A stretch of 12,197 nt of DNA from Propionibacteriaceae bacterium (GTDB taxonomy: Bacteria; Actinomycetota; Actinomycetes; Propionibacteriales; Propionibacteriaceae): the NCBI GenBank assembly GCA_030544185.1, contig JAUNRO010000064.1, positions 1 to 12,197 on the forward strand, given 5' to 3'. Position numbers and translations under genes: made by a program. Under the pieces are notes generated by a model that was not told the origin of the DNA, did not search any database, and saw nothing but the letters and a program-made list of their open reading frames with translations. Each line of letters opens with the position of its first letter. Within the stretch, counting starts at the first letter, position 1. Below are positions 1 to 6,579 of the stretch, piece by piece.

Positions 1-1236
1 GTCCTCGGCGGACAGCGGGTTGGTGGCATCGCCATAGGTGACCTCGACGCGCTTGGTGAGGACGGTGCCGTCGGCCCGGGTGATGCGCACGGTGGCGTAC
101 TGGGCCTCACCGGCGCTGCCACCGGTGGTCTCGCGGACCTTGTTCAGCAGCGGCCGGATCGCGGGATCGTTCACGCGCTCGTCGGTGAAGTGGTCGAGCG
201 AGACCCGGCCGTCACGGAGGGCCGACACGACCGTGTAGGGCATGCTGAACTTGCCCTCCAGGGCCGTGGTCGGCAGGTGAGTGATCAGTGGCGAGCCATA
301 GCCCGCTCGCGTCTCCACCTCAATGTCGGCGATCTGGTCGAGCGGCCCGGCCTCGTCGCGCAGCTCGAGGACGCCGTCGAGCGGCTTGTGCGTGGCGAAG
401 CAGGAGGGGTAGCGCTTGAGGGCCAGATCGGTCCACCAGGCACCCGCCCAGTGCTCCCAGCGCTCGGCCATCGTGTCGAGCCGCTCCGGGTCGGCCTCGC
501 CATACATTGCGAAGAAGCCACGCCGGTCCTCGAGCTGGGTCTCCCGCCCGGTGAAGCCGGCGCGGGCGAGCCCGACCGCCATCAGCGCGTCCTTGGCAGC
601 CAGGCCGCAGTGCAGCGGTTTGGTCATCGTGCCGAAGTTGGAAAGGCTGCCCGCCGCGACCGAGGCACTGATCGCCAGGGCATGGCGGGTGGTCTGCTCG
701 TCCAGCCGGAGCATCCGAGCCAACGCCAGAACGTTGGCGATCCGCCCCACGGTCGACGTGGAGTGCCAACCGCGCCCGTAGTGCTCACTGACCCCGAGCA
801 CCTCGAACACCGCCCGCGTCGCCGTCGCTCCGATGTGAAAGGCCGACACGAGGTCCGGCCCGGAGACCGGCTCAGCCGCGGCCGCCGACAACAGCGCGGG
901 GAGGATGACCGCGGCCGGGTGCATCGGCATGGACGGCACTGCGTCGTCCCAGTCGAGGGCGTGGGCAGCGGTGCCGTTGACCAGTGCTGCATGGGCGACG
1001 CCGAACGTGTCCGCACTCCCCCACACCGGGGCGGGGCCGGGCCCCGCCTCGGTGCGGACCCACGCGAGCAGCGTCTGCACCGCCGGTTCGGTCATCCCGC
1101 CCAGGCTGACCGCCAAGGTGTCGATCAGCGATGCCCGGGTGGACTCGATGGCGGCGGCCGGAGTCCCGGTGTCCGGCGCGCAGGCGTACTCGGCGAGCAG
1201 CGCGGTGATGGCAGGAGGCGTCACAGGGCGGCTCAC
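1..1236 (-). CDS. MmgE/PrpD family protein (partial, C-terminus outside window)
   Basis: This gene is read on the minus strand from a GTG at 1236 and stays open for 412 codons to the window edge. It lacks about 40 residues of the usual 450 or so. The family includes 2-methylcitrate dehydratase and cis-aconitate decarboxylase; members dehydrate or decarboxylate tricarboxylic-type acids. Visible family signatures are an Asp-rich segment (LDWDD, about residues 95-98), MHPAAVILPALL (about 105-116), GWHSTSTVG (157-164), MTKPLHCG (204-211) and KRYPSCFATH (274-283). These hold the His, Asp and Lys positions that line the active site in cis-aconitate decarboxylase. The GTG directly follows the stop of the acyl-CoA dehydrogenase gene (TGAGTG) and no clear ribosome binding site precedes it, so translation is probably coupled. 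It is the last visible gene of the decarboxylase/dehydrogenase unit. The substrate is unknown; the family call is firm. Confidence 0.88.
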   Translation of the reverse strand, partial: MSRPVTPPAITALLAEYACAPDTGTPAAAIESTRASLIDTLAVSLGGMTEPAVQTLLAWVRTEAGPGPAPVWGSADTFGVAHAALVNGTAAHALDWDDAVPSMPMHPAAVILPALLSAAAAEPVSGPDLVSAFHIGATATRAVFEVLGVSEHYGRGWHSTSTVGRIANVLALARMLRLDEQTTRHALAISASVAAGSLSNFGTMTKPLHCGLAAKDALMAVGLARAGFTGRETQLEDRRGFFAMYGEADPERLDTMAERWEHWAGAWWTDLALKRYPSCFATHKPLDGVLELRDEAGPLDQIADIEVETRAGYGSPLITHLPTTALEGKFSMPYTVVSALRDGRVSLDHFTDERVNDPAIRPLLNKVRETTGGSAGEAQYATVRITRADGTVLTKRVEVTYGDATNPLSAED

Positions 1237-2418
1237 TCAGTAGGACCGGGGCAGGCCGAGGTCACGCTGGGCGATGCCGGCGAGCACCAGGTTGGCGCTG
1301 ATGGGGGCGATCAGGGAGCCGCGCGAACCCTGGAACTTCTGGGCGATGCCGTATTCCTCGGTCAGCCCGTAGCCGCCGAACGTGTCCATGGCCGCGTTCG
1401 CGGCGTGCCACTGGGCCTTGGCCGCCAGGTATTTGGCGGTGTTGGCATAGAAGCCCTCCCGGCTGCCCTCGGCGTACAGCTTGGCGGCCTGCCAGCGCAT
1501 CATCGACGCCGCGCGGAGTTCGGTGAACGACTCGGCCAGCGGAAACTGAATGCCCTGGTTCATGCCGATGGGCCTGCCGAAGACCTCGCGTTCCTTGGCG
1601 TACTGCACTGCACGGTCGATGAAGTAGAGACCGGAGCCGATGTATTCCGAGGCGGCGACGATGCGCTCGGAGTTCATGCCCGAGAGGATGACCTTGAAGC
1701 CCTTGCCCTCCTCGCCGAGGCGGTTCTCGACCGGGACGACCAGATTCGTGAAGGTGAGCTCGTTCGTCTCGTGGTTGGACATCACGGGGATCGGGCGGAA
1801 CTCGATCTGGCCGTTCTTGCGGGCCTCGCGGGTGTCGACCAGGAGCACGGTGATGCCGTCGGTCTTCTTCTCGACATCCTCATACTTTTCGGTGCGCACC
1901 AGCAGGAGCATCAGGTCGGTGTGCTGGAACCGCGAGGTGAAGATCTTGCCGCCGTTGACGATGTAGTCATCGCCCTCGCGCCGCGCGAACGTGCGGATGC
2001 GGGTGGTGTCGGTGCCGGCGTCGGCCTCGGTGATGCCGAACGACTGGAGCCGCAGGCCGTCGGCGATCTGGGGCAGCCACTTCTGCTTCTGCTCGTCGCT
2101 GCCATGGCGGACGAGGGCGCCCATCTGATACATCTGCGCGTGCACGGACTGGCCCGAGCAGCCCCAGCGATTGAGGGTCTCCATGACCAGGGCGCCGTCA
2201 ACGAGGTCAGCTCCGCCCCCGCCGTATTCCTCGGGGATCAGCATCGTCAGCCAGCCGCCGTCATAGAGCGTCTGGACGAACTCGTCGGGGTAACGCTTCT
2301 CCCGGTTGACTTCGATCCAGTACTGCATGTCGAACTTCTGGATGACGTCAGAGATGACGTCGCGCAGGTCTTCCTGGTCCGGGGTGAGCGTCTTCTCAGC
2401 AAGCCAGTCTTTGGCCAT
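1237..2418 (-). CDS. acyl-CoA dehydrogenase family protein
   Basis: A 393-residue FAD-dependent acyl-CoA dehydrogenase, full length for the family, expected to introduce an alpha,beta double bond in a cytosolic acyl-CoA. Domains appear in the usual order. The N-terminal helical part includes IPEEYGGGG (61-69). The middle beta part includes FGITEADAGTDT (127-138) and NGGKIFTS (155-162). The C-terminal helical part includes FGRPIGMNQGIQFPLAE (280-296) and a DTFGGYGL segment (345-352). The common catalytic Glu near the C-terminus, in a YEGT-type motif, reads FQGS here (Gln363). A Glu is present at position 251 in NSERIV, where isovaleryl-CoA and long-chain dehydrogenases carry their base. That suggests the alternative base location, typical of branched or bulky substrates. 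AAGGAA precedes the ATG by six bases. The gene lies 22 bp downstream of the ThDP enzyme gene, in the same unit. Confidence 0.93.
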   Translation of the reverse strand: MAKDWLAEKTLTPDQEDLRDVISDVIQKFDMQYWIEVNREKRYPDEFVQTLYDGGWLTMLIPEEYGGGGADLVDGALVMETLNRWGCSGQSVHAQMYQMGALVRHGSDEQKQKWLPQIADGLRLQSFGITEADAGTDTTRIRTFARREGDDYIVNGGKIFTSRFQHTDLMLLLVRTEKYEDVEKKTDGITVLLVDTREARKNGQIEFRPIPVMSNHETNELTFTNLVVPVENRLGEEGKGFKVILSGMNSERIVAASEYIGSGLYFIDRAVQYAKEREVFGRPIGMNQGIQFPLAESFTELRAASMMRWQAAKLYAEGSREGFYANTAKYLAAKAQWHAANAAMDTFGGYGLTEEYGIAQKFQGSRGSLIAPISANLVLAGIAQRDLGLPRSY

Positions 2419-2440
2419 GGTGGATTCCTTTCGAAGGGGG

Positions 2441-4024
2441 TCAGCTCTCGACCGCGACGTCGAGGAGAAGCGGAGTGGTGCGCCCGGCGAGCGTGGGGAC
2501 GATCTCGTCGAGCGTCACGAGCAGATCGGAGTGGGTGTCGATGCGGCGGTTCTCGACGCCGAAGCCCTCGGCGAGGGTGGAGACGCTGATCTCGGCGAAA
2601 CCGGGCCACGGGCCCTTGCCGCCGTGGTTGCGAGCCAGAAGATCCATGACCGCGTAGCCGCCGTTGCGGAGAATCACATAGAGCACCCCGACGCCATAGT
2701 GCGCGGCCGACCAGAGGCCTTGGATCGAATAGAGCGAGGCGCCGTCACCGACGAACGCCACGACCGGACGGTCCGGCTGCGCGAGCTTGACCCCGACCGA
2801 GGCCGGCACCGCGTGACCCAGCCCGCCCATGGTCACGGTGCAGTAGCTCAGCGGTGTCCGCGCGGGGAGGATGTCGACAAGCCGGCCACGGCTCGACGGG
2901 GTCTCCTCGAAGAACGTCGACTCGGCGGGCAGACGCTCGGCAAAGGCCCGGTAGACCATGTCCGGTGTCATCGCGTCCGGTCCCTTGGCCGGGCGAACCT
3001 CCGGAGCTGGGCGGGGCTCGAGGGTGGTCGCGCTGACCGGCAGGCGGTCGGCGATCGCGGCGCAGGTGGCGGCGACGGGAGCGAGGTAGGCCACGTCCGC
3101 GGTCGAGTGGGTGATCTCGTCCGGGAGTTCGGTGAGAAGCGCGATCCGCGTGCCCGCCTCGACGAACGGGCCGGGGTCGTGGAGGTTGACCTTGAACGCC
3201 GGCGCCCCGACGACGAGCACGAGGTCGTGGTCGGCCAACGTGGAGCGGATGGCCGCGCGGACCGCCGGGAGGTGGCCGCGGAAGGCGACGTGGTCGTGTG
3301 GGAACGCCGACTCCGAGGAGAACGCGGCCTGCCAGACCGGCGCGTTGAGGCGCTCGGCGAGAGTGGTGAGCGCGGCAAACCCTTCGTGGGTGTCCGCGCC
3401 GGCCCCGGCCACGATCGCGGGGCGCTCGGCGCCGGTGAGGAGGTCGGCGAGCTCCTCGGTGACCGCCGGGTCGGCGCCCTGGGCGATGCGGAGCCGGGCC
3501 GGAGCAGCGGCGGTGAGGTTCTCCGGGGCCTCGGTGTCCCAGTCCCCCATCGGGATGATCACCAGCACCGGGCCACGGTGGATGGTGGCCTCGTGGTAGG
3601 CCTGTGCGATCGCCGTCGGCACCTCGACCGGGGACGCCGGGGTGCGCACGGCCACGGGCATCGTGCCGGCGAGCAGCTCGAGCTGCTCGCCGGCGAGGAA
3701 CGGAGCGGACTGCAGATGGCGGCGGTCCTGCTGGCCGACCAGGATGACCATCGGGGCGCGGCTCACCCGGGCGGTGGCGATCGCACCGACGGCATTGCCG
3801 AGACCCGCGGTCGTGTGGAGGAGCACCAGCGCCGGCCGGTCGCTCGCCAGCGCGTGGCCGGTCGCCATCCCGACCACCGAGGCCTCGTGCAGACCCAGGA
3901 TGAAGTCCAGATCTTCCGGCAGGTCGGACAACAGCGCGACCTCGGTCGAGCCTGGGTTGGCGAACATCCGCGTCAGGCCGAATTGCCGCAGCACATCGAA
4001 GGCAACATCGCGGATGGTGGCCAT
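2441..4024 (-). CDS. benzoylformate decarboxylase-like ThDP-dependent enzyme
   Basis: A 527-residue thiamine-diphosphate enzyme, almost exactly the length of Pseudomonas putida benzoylformate decarboxylase (528) and visibly alignable with it throughout. Conserved features are FANPGSTE with Ser26, HEASVVGMATG with the ThDP-activating Glu47, LLHTTAGLGN with His70, and the Mg/ThDP motif GDGAS (426-430) followed by Asn454 in RNGGY. The second catalytic His (281 in the Pseudomonas enzyme, FRYH) aligns with Asn280 (FKVN). The substrate-pocket residues corresponding to Ala460, Leu461 and Phe464 are Val459, Met460 and Leu463. I infer a non-oxidative 2-oxo-acid decarboxylase or carboligase whose substrate may differ from benzoylformate. 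The start at 4024 has an AGGAGG six bases upstream; the reading frame is open further to 4177, but that extension lacks such a site and passes through repeats. It is the first gene of a unit with the acyl-CoA dehydrogenase and MmgE/PrpD genes. Confidence 0.88.
   Translation of the reverse strand: MATIRDVAFDVLRQFGLTRMFANPGSTEVALLSDLPEDLDFILGLHEASVVGMATGHALASDRPALVLLHTTAGLGNAVGAIATARVSRAPMVILVGQQDRRHLQSAPFLAGEQLELLAGTMPVAVRTPASPVEVPTAIAQAYHEATIHRGPVLVIIPMGDWDTEAPENLTAAAPARLRIAQGADPAVTEELADLLTGAERPAIVAGAGADTHEGFAALTTLAERLNAPVWQAAFSSESAFPHDHVAFRGHLPAVRAAIRSTLADHDLVLVVGAPAFKVNLHDPGPFVEAGTRIALLTELPDEITHSTADVAYLAPVAATCAAIADRLPVSATTLEPRPAPEVRPAKGPDAMTPDMVYRAFAERLPAESTFFEETPSSRGRLVDILPARTPLSYCTVTMGGLGHAVPASVGVKLAQPDRPVVAFVGDGASLYSIQGLWSAAHYGVGVLYVILRNGGYAVMDLLARNHGGKGPWPGFAEISVSTLAEGFGVENRRIDTHSDLLVTLDEIVPTLAGRTTPLLLDVAVES
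3665..3694. repeat. 30-bp perfect palindrome inside the ThDP enzyme gene
   Basis: The half-site GCCGGCGAGCAGCTC is followed immediately by its exact reverse complement, with no spacer. On the minus strand it encodes residues around AGEQLELLAG of the decarboxylase-like protein. No function is evident; it may simply be a by-product of codon choice. Confidence 0.9.
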
Positions 4025-4175
4025 CAGTTCCTCCTGTCGGGATCGACCTGTTGGGATCGACGCCAGCAGGTTCTCCCGCGACGGGAGCGGGCGGCGCGCT
4101 TGTCGCACTGATCGGAAGAGCGGCAGGAGCGCAATGACGGCCTTCCTAGCCTGAGGCCAGGAGAATGGAGGAAGC
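4025..4175. promoter_or_regulatory. divergent intergenic region with candidate promoters and operators
   Basis: This 151-bp region separates the minus-strand ThDP enzyme gene from the plus-strand small gene, so it should hold both promoters. Visible structure includes a tandem 14-bp repeat next to the minus-strand ribosome binding site and a short inverted repeat, CTCCCG-CGA-CGGGAG, at 4073-4087. No convincing -35/-10 pair could be chosen by eye. The short inverted repeat is a candidate operator only by position. Confidence 0.4.
4034..4061. repeat. 14-bp tandem direct repeat abutting the ThDP gene's Shine-Dalgarno
   Basis: Two contiguous copies are present, CTGTCGGGATCGAC (4034-4047) and CTGTTGGGATCGAC (4048-4061), differing at one base. 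On the minus strand the proximal copy ends in ACAG, which runs directly into the GAGGAACTG leader before the ATG at 4024. The position would allow a bound protein or an RNA structure to affect initiation. This role is inference. Confidence 0.75.
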
Positions 4176-4475
4176 ATGGCTCAGAGCGATCGAGATCGCA
4201 TCCACGACGTCGTCGAACTCACACCCACGACGGTGCTCGAGGTTGCCGAACGCACCGCGTCCGCGACGAGCTTCGCGGATTACATCTATCGGGAGTCGGA
4301 GATCGACGCCCTCTGGAGCCTCGCCGATATCGCGGCCACCCGGCCCCAGCCCGGCACCGATCCAGAACACTTCGCACAGATCCGGGACCGCCTGCAGGAG
4401 GCGCACGATCTCCTGCCGGACCAGCAGGGCGAGCAGGCCGCCGAGATCCTTCGGGAGGTCGCCGGCAGGCTCTGA
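4176..4475 (+). CDS. small hypothetical protein (99 aa)
   Basis: I do not recognise this protein. It is a 99-residue, acidic, mostly helical-looking product without Cys, signal peptide or membrane segment. It begins MAQSDRDRIHDVVELTP and ends with an amphipathic stretch, QGEQAAEILREVAGRL. The reading frame looks genuine for three reasons. A GGAGGAAGC leader sits directly before the ATG. Most codons end in G or C, as in the neighbouring genes. A terminator-like hairpin follows about 40 bp after the stop. It is the only plus-strand gene, divergent from the decarboxylase unit and convergent with the CoA-transferase unit. Its role in the cluster is unknown, and it could be unrelated to the catabolic genes. 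Confidence 0.7.
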   Translation: MAQSDRDRIHDVVELTPTTVLEVAERTASATSFADYIYRESEIDALWSLADIAATRPQPGTDPEHFAQIRDRLQEAHDLLPDQQGEQAAEILREVAGRL

Positions 4476-4516
4476 ACTTTTCGACCGATCGCGGGCGTTC
4501 CGGTCCGCCGACGTCT

Positions 4517-4554
4517 CGGGCCCTGTTCGCCGATCATCCGGTGCGCAGGGCCCG
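4517..4554 (+). terminator. hairpin terminator after the small gene
   Basis: The arms CGGGCCCTG (4517-4525) and CAGGGCCCG (4546-4554) pair perfectly over nine base pairs. Inside them CGCCG and CGGTG form a second five-pair stem with one G-T, closing a six-base loop. The hairpin is followed by TTCGCTGT, a poor T-tract, as is common in GC-rich actinomycetes. It lies 41 bp past the stop of the plus-strand small gene, in the right place to end that transcript. It may also act on readthrough from the minus strand. Confidence 0.6.
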
Positions 4555-4568
4555 TTCGCTGTACTCGA

Positions 4569-4651
4569 CGAGGGCGAGTAATACCGCCCTCTCAACGGGG
4601 TCGACCCCCCACCTCGACCGCGTTGAGAGGGCGGAATTACTCGCGTCCTCG
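4569..4651. repeat. long inverted repeat, probable bidirectional terminator or intergenic repeat element
   Basis: The left arm (4569-4597) and right arm (4621-4651) are complementary at 28 of 29 aligned positions, with one mismatch and a two-base bulge. The shared core reads GCGAGTAAT-W-CCGCCCTCTCAACG. The 23-base spacer has its own start of symmetry: GGGGTCGACCCC at 4597-4608 is a perfect palindrome that begins at the last base of the left arm. It sits between converging transcripts, so a two-way terminator is the simplest reading. The arm length and sequence fidelity would also fit a dispersed intergenic repeat. No transposase lies nearby. Confidence 0.7.
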
Positions 4652-4666
4652 ACTATCCGTCGTCAC

Positions 4667-4710
4667 CAAAGCTGTGTCAGGTCGGCCTCAAAGCCGTGTC
4701 AGGTCGGCCT
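4667..4710. repeat. 22-bp tandem direct repeat (two copies)
   Basis: Contiguous copies at 4667-4688 and 4689-4710 differ at a single base (CAAAGCTGTGTCAGGTCGGC versus CAAAGCCGTGTCAGGTCGGC, each followed by CT). They lie 42 bp beyond the stop of the CoA-transferase B gene, in the 3' region. No function is apparent. Two copies without spacers are not a CRISPR. Confidence 0.8.
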
Positions 4711-4751
4711 CGCGGGCGCCGGGCGGCAGTCGCGGATCGATTGCTTCGCGG

Positions 4752-5426
4752 TCAGTCCAGGTCCGCCCAGGCGATCGGAGCGTCGGTGAGTTCGGCCAGC
4801 TGGTCGCGCTCGACGTCGGGATGGTGCGCCCGCACGACGAAGGTCCCGTCGACGAGATCGAGGACCGCCAGGTTCGTATAGATCCGGTCCACCGCGTGGG
4901 TCGCCGTCAGCGGCAAGGTGCACCGGGACAGCAATTTCGGGGCACCGTCGCGGGTCGTGTGCTGCATCATCACCCACAGGTTCCGGGCGCCGCAGGCCAG
5001 GTCCATCGCCCCGCCCACCGCCGGCAGCGAGCTGAGATCGTGGGAGGCGGTCCAGTTGGCGATGTCGCCGCTGACCGCGACCTCGAACGCACCCAGCACG
5101 CACAGGTCGATGTGACCACCCCGGATGAACGCAAAGCTCGTCGCGTGATCGGTGATCGCCGCACCCTCCCGCAGCGTCACGTTCTGCTTGCCGGCGTTGA
5201 CCACCCAGGTGTCGGTCGGCGGATCGGGCTGAATCGGACCCATCCCGAAAATGCCGTTCTCCGAATGCAGGACGACCTCGCGGCCCTCGAGAAAATGGTT
5301 GGCGATCTCCAACGGGCTGCCGATGCCGAGGTTGACACACCAGCCGTCGGGCACCTCGGCCGCGATCATCGCAGCCGTCTCGGTCCGGCTCCAGCCGGTG
5401 GGCACGGTGCTGCTTCCAGGGGTCAC
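4752..5426 (-). CDS. CoA-transferase subunit B
   Basis: A 224-residue beta subunit of a family I (3-oxoacid/3-oxoadipate-type) CoA-transferase, which with the A subunit moves CoA between carboxylic acids in the cytosol. The key motif is LHSENGIFGMGP (53-64); Glu56 is the expected nucleophile that forms the glutamyl-CoA thioester. Other family features are VNLGIGSP (31-38), the GGHIDLCVLGAFEV segment (103-116) and AVGGAMDLACGA (136-147). The length fits the family. The GTG at 5426 is chosen because GAGGAGG lies six bases upstream and the frame upstream overlaps subunit A. It begins 11 bp after the stop of subunit A. The substrate cannot be told from sequence. Being last in the unit, it probably activates or recycles an acid formed by the upstream enzymes. 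Confidence 0.92.
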   Translation of the reverse strand: MTPGSSTVPTGWSRTETAAMIAAEVPDGWCVNLGIGSPLEIANHFLEGREVVLHSENGIFGMGPIQPDPPTDTWVVNAGKQNVTLREGAAITDHATSFAFIRGGHIDLCVLGAFEVAVSGDIANWTASHDLSSLPAVGGAMDLACGARNLWVMMQHTTRDGAPKLLSRCTLPLTATHAVDRIYTNLAVLDLVDGTFVVRAHHPDVERDQLAELTDAPIAWADLD

Positions 5427-5437
5427 CTCAGGCCTCC

Positions 5438-6142
5438 TCAGGCAGAGCGCGAACGGGTCGAGCGGGCGGGTGCGGGCTGGCCATACGGCACGTGCACGAC
5501 GCGGTTGACCGCAACCCCGGGCAGGTGGATGTCGTCGGGATCGATCTCCCCGAGCTCCACGACGTGCTGGGCCTGAACGATCGTCTGGCGCGCGGCCAGG
5601 CCCATCATCGGGTTGAAGTTCCGGCCGCTGGTGCGGAAGCGGAGGTTGCCCCAGCGATCGGCCTGCCAGCACTCGAGCAGCGCGACGTCCGCGGTCAGGG
5701 CCGTCTCCATGATGTGCGGCACCCCGCCGAAATAGCGGACGTCCTTGCCCTCCCCCAGGGCGGTGCCGAACCCCGTCGGCGTATAGAACGCAGCGATCCC
5801 GGCGCCTCCGGCCCGGATCCGTTCAGCCAGGCTGCCCTGGGGCACCAGCTCGAGCTCGATGTCGCGCGCCGCCCATCGTTCCTCGAACGGTTGGGAGAAG
5901 CGGGGGAAGCTGCAGATCATCTTCCGCACCTGGCCCCGGGCGATCAGCTTGCCGACGCCGCTGGCCGCGGTGGAACCGGCGTTGTTGGCGATCACCGTCA
6001 GCCCCACGGGTCCCGCGTCGGCCAGGGCATTGATGAGGTGGTGTGGTTGGCCGACATCGCCGAACCCGCCGATCATCACCACCGCCCCGTCCGCGACGCC
6101 GGTCACGGCCTGGGCGACATCGGCCACGATGCGGTTGATCAT
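5438..6142 (-). CDS. CoA-transferase subunit A
   Basis: A 234-residue alpha subunit of the same family I CoA-transferase as the following gene. Family signatures include MIGGFGDVGQPHHLINAL (23-40), IANNAGS (51-57), AFYTPTGFGT (118-127) and the GRNFNPMM segment (173-180). The start at 6142 overlaps the stop of the DUF35 gene by four bases (ATGA) and has an AGGAG six to ten bases upstream. The frame is open further upstream but that part is an antisense-like shadow of the DUF35 gene. The stop is 11 bp before subunit B. Nearest well-known relatives are 3-oxoadipate and acetoacetate CoA-transferases. The exact substrate is not assignable. Confidence 0.92.
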   Translation of the reverse strand: MINRIVADVAQAVTGVADGAVVMIGGFGDVGQPHHLINALADAGPVGLTVIANNAGSTAASGVGKLIARGQVRKMICSFPRFSQPFEERWAARDIELELVPQGSLAERIRAGGAGIAAFYTPTGFGTALGEGKDVRYFGGVPHIMETALTADVALLECWQADRWGNLRFRTSGRNFNPMMGLAARQTIVQAQHVVELGEIDPDDIHLPGVAVNRVVHVPYGQPAPARSTRSRSA

Positions 6143-6579
6143 CTGCTCTCCTCGCTCGCGGCGACCCGGCTCGGGCCGACAGCACTGGGCGTGAAACAGG
6201 GCACCGCGGTGTCGTCCCGGCCGGCGACCGGCTTGAACACCACCCGCACGGGCTGCCCGACGGCGAGGTCCTCGGGTGCGCAGTCCACGAGGTTGGTCAT
6301 GACCGAGATCCCCTCGTCCAGCCGGACATAGGCCAGGGCATAGGGCTCGCCGACGCGGACCACCGTGAAGCTCTCGATCACTCCAGTCCCGCGGACGGCG
6401 TGCCAGTCGAGTTCGGTGGAGCTGCACCAGGGACAGATCCCCCGCGGATAATGGTGCAGGCGGGCGCAAGCGCGACAGGAGCGGAGCACCAGCGCTCCCC
6501 TGCCCGCGGCGAGCCAGAACTCCTCCAGCCAACCCGCGACGGCCGGCACCTCGAAGGAGTCGCGTTGCAGCATTGCCAT
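6139..6579 (-). CDS. DUF35 (zinc-ribbon plus OB-fold) partner protein of the thiolase-like enzyme
   Basis: A 146-residue protein with the DUF35 layout. An N-terminal helix is followed by a rubredoxin-like zinc ribbon, with four Cys at 35, 38, 49 and 52 (CRAC and CPWC). A beta-rich OB-fold follows, about residues 60-120, with GTGVIESFTVVRV and LAYVRLDEG segments. DUF35 proteins are known to sit against thiolase-fold enzymes, as in the archaeal thiolase/HMG-CoA synthase complex and the Ltp2/ChsH2 steroid side-chain aldolase, where the domain helps bind the CoA substrate. Here the gene directly follows the thiolase-like gene, with a TGATG overlap, so a complex is likely. The ATG at 6579 is preferred over a GTG three bases upstream and an ATG at 6573. 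It overlaps the next gene by four bases. Confidence 0.88.
   Translation of the reverse strand: MAMLQRDSFEVPAVAGWLEEFWLAAGRGALVLRSCRACARLHHYPRGICPWCSSTELDWHAVRGTGVIESFTVVRVGEPYALAYVRLDEGISVMTNLVDCAPEDLAVGQPVRVVFKPVAGRDDTAVPCFTPSAVGPSRVAASEESR

Noticed and set aside
190..2589. Long plus-strand open frame (about 800 codons) over the MmgE/PrpD and acyl-CoA dehydrogenase genes
   Set aside because: Its translation is Arg/Gly/Ala-rich without any family motif and lies antisense to two well-supported genes; such shadows are common in GC-rich DNA.
2306..4111. Plus-strand open frame of about 600 codons over the ThDP gene
   Set aside because: It is antisense to a protein that aligns throughout with benzoylformate decarboxylase and has low-complexity composition.
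4025..4177. 51-residue N-terminal extension of the ThDP enzyme
   Set aside because: The start at 4024 has an ideal ribosome binding site and matches the family N-terminus; the extension passes through repeats and would overlap the small gene's start.
4146..4595. Minus-strand open frame over the small plus-strand gene
   Set aside because: It begins inside the inverted repeat, has no ribosome binding site and would run over the divergent promoter region. The plus-strand frame has the better leader and codon pattern, though the choice is not absolute.
4667..4710. CRISPR array
   Set aside because: There are only two units with no spacer between them and no cas gene nearby.
4623..5576. Plus-strand open frame over CoA-transferase subunit B
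   Set aside because: It starts inside the long inverted repeat, shows no motif, and is antisense to subunit B with its SENG motif.
6143..6532. 130-residue N-terminal extension of CoA-transferase subunit A
   Set aside because: It is Arg/Gly-rich, covers the DUF35 gene in another frame and precedes a start that matches the family.
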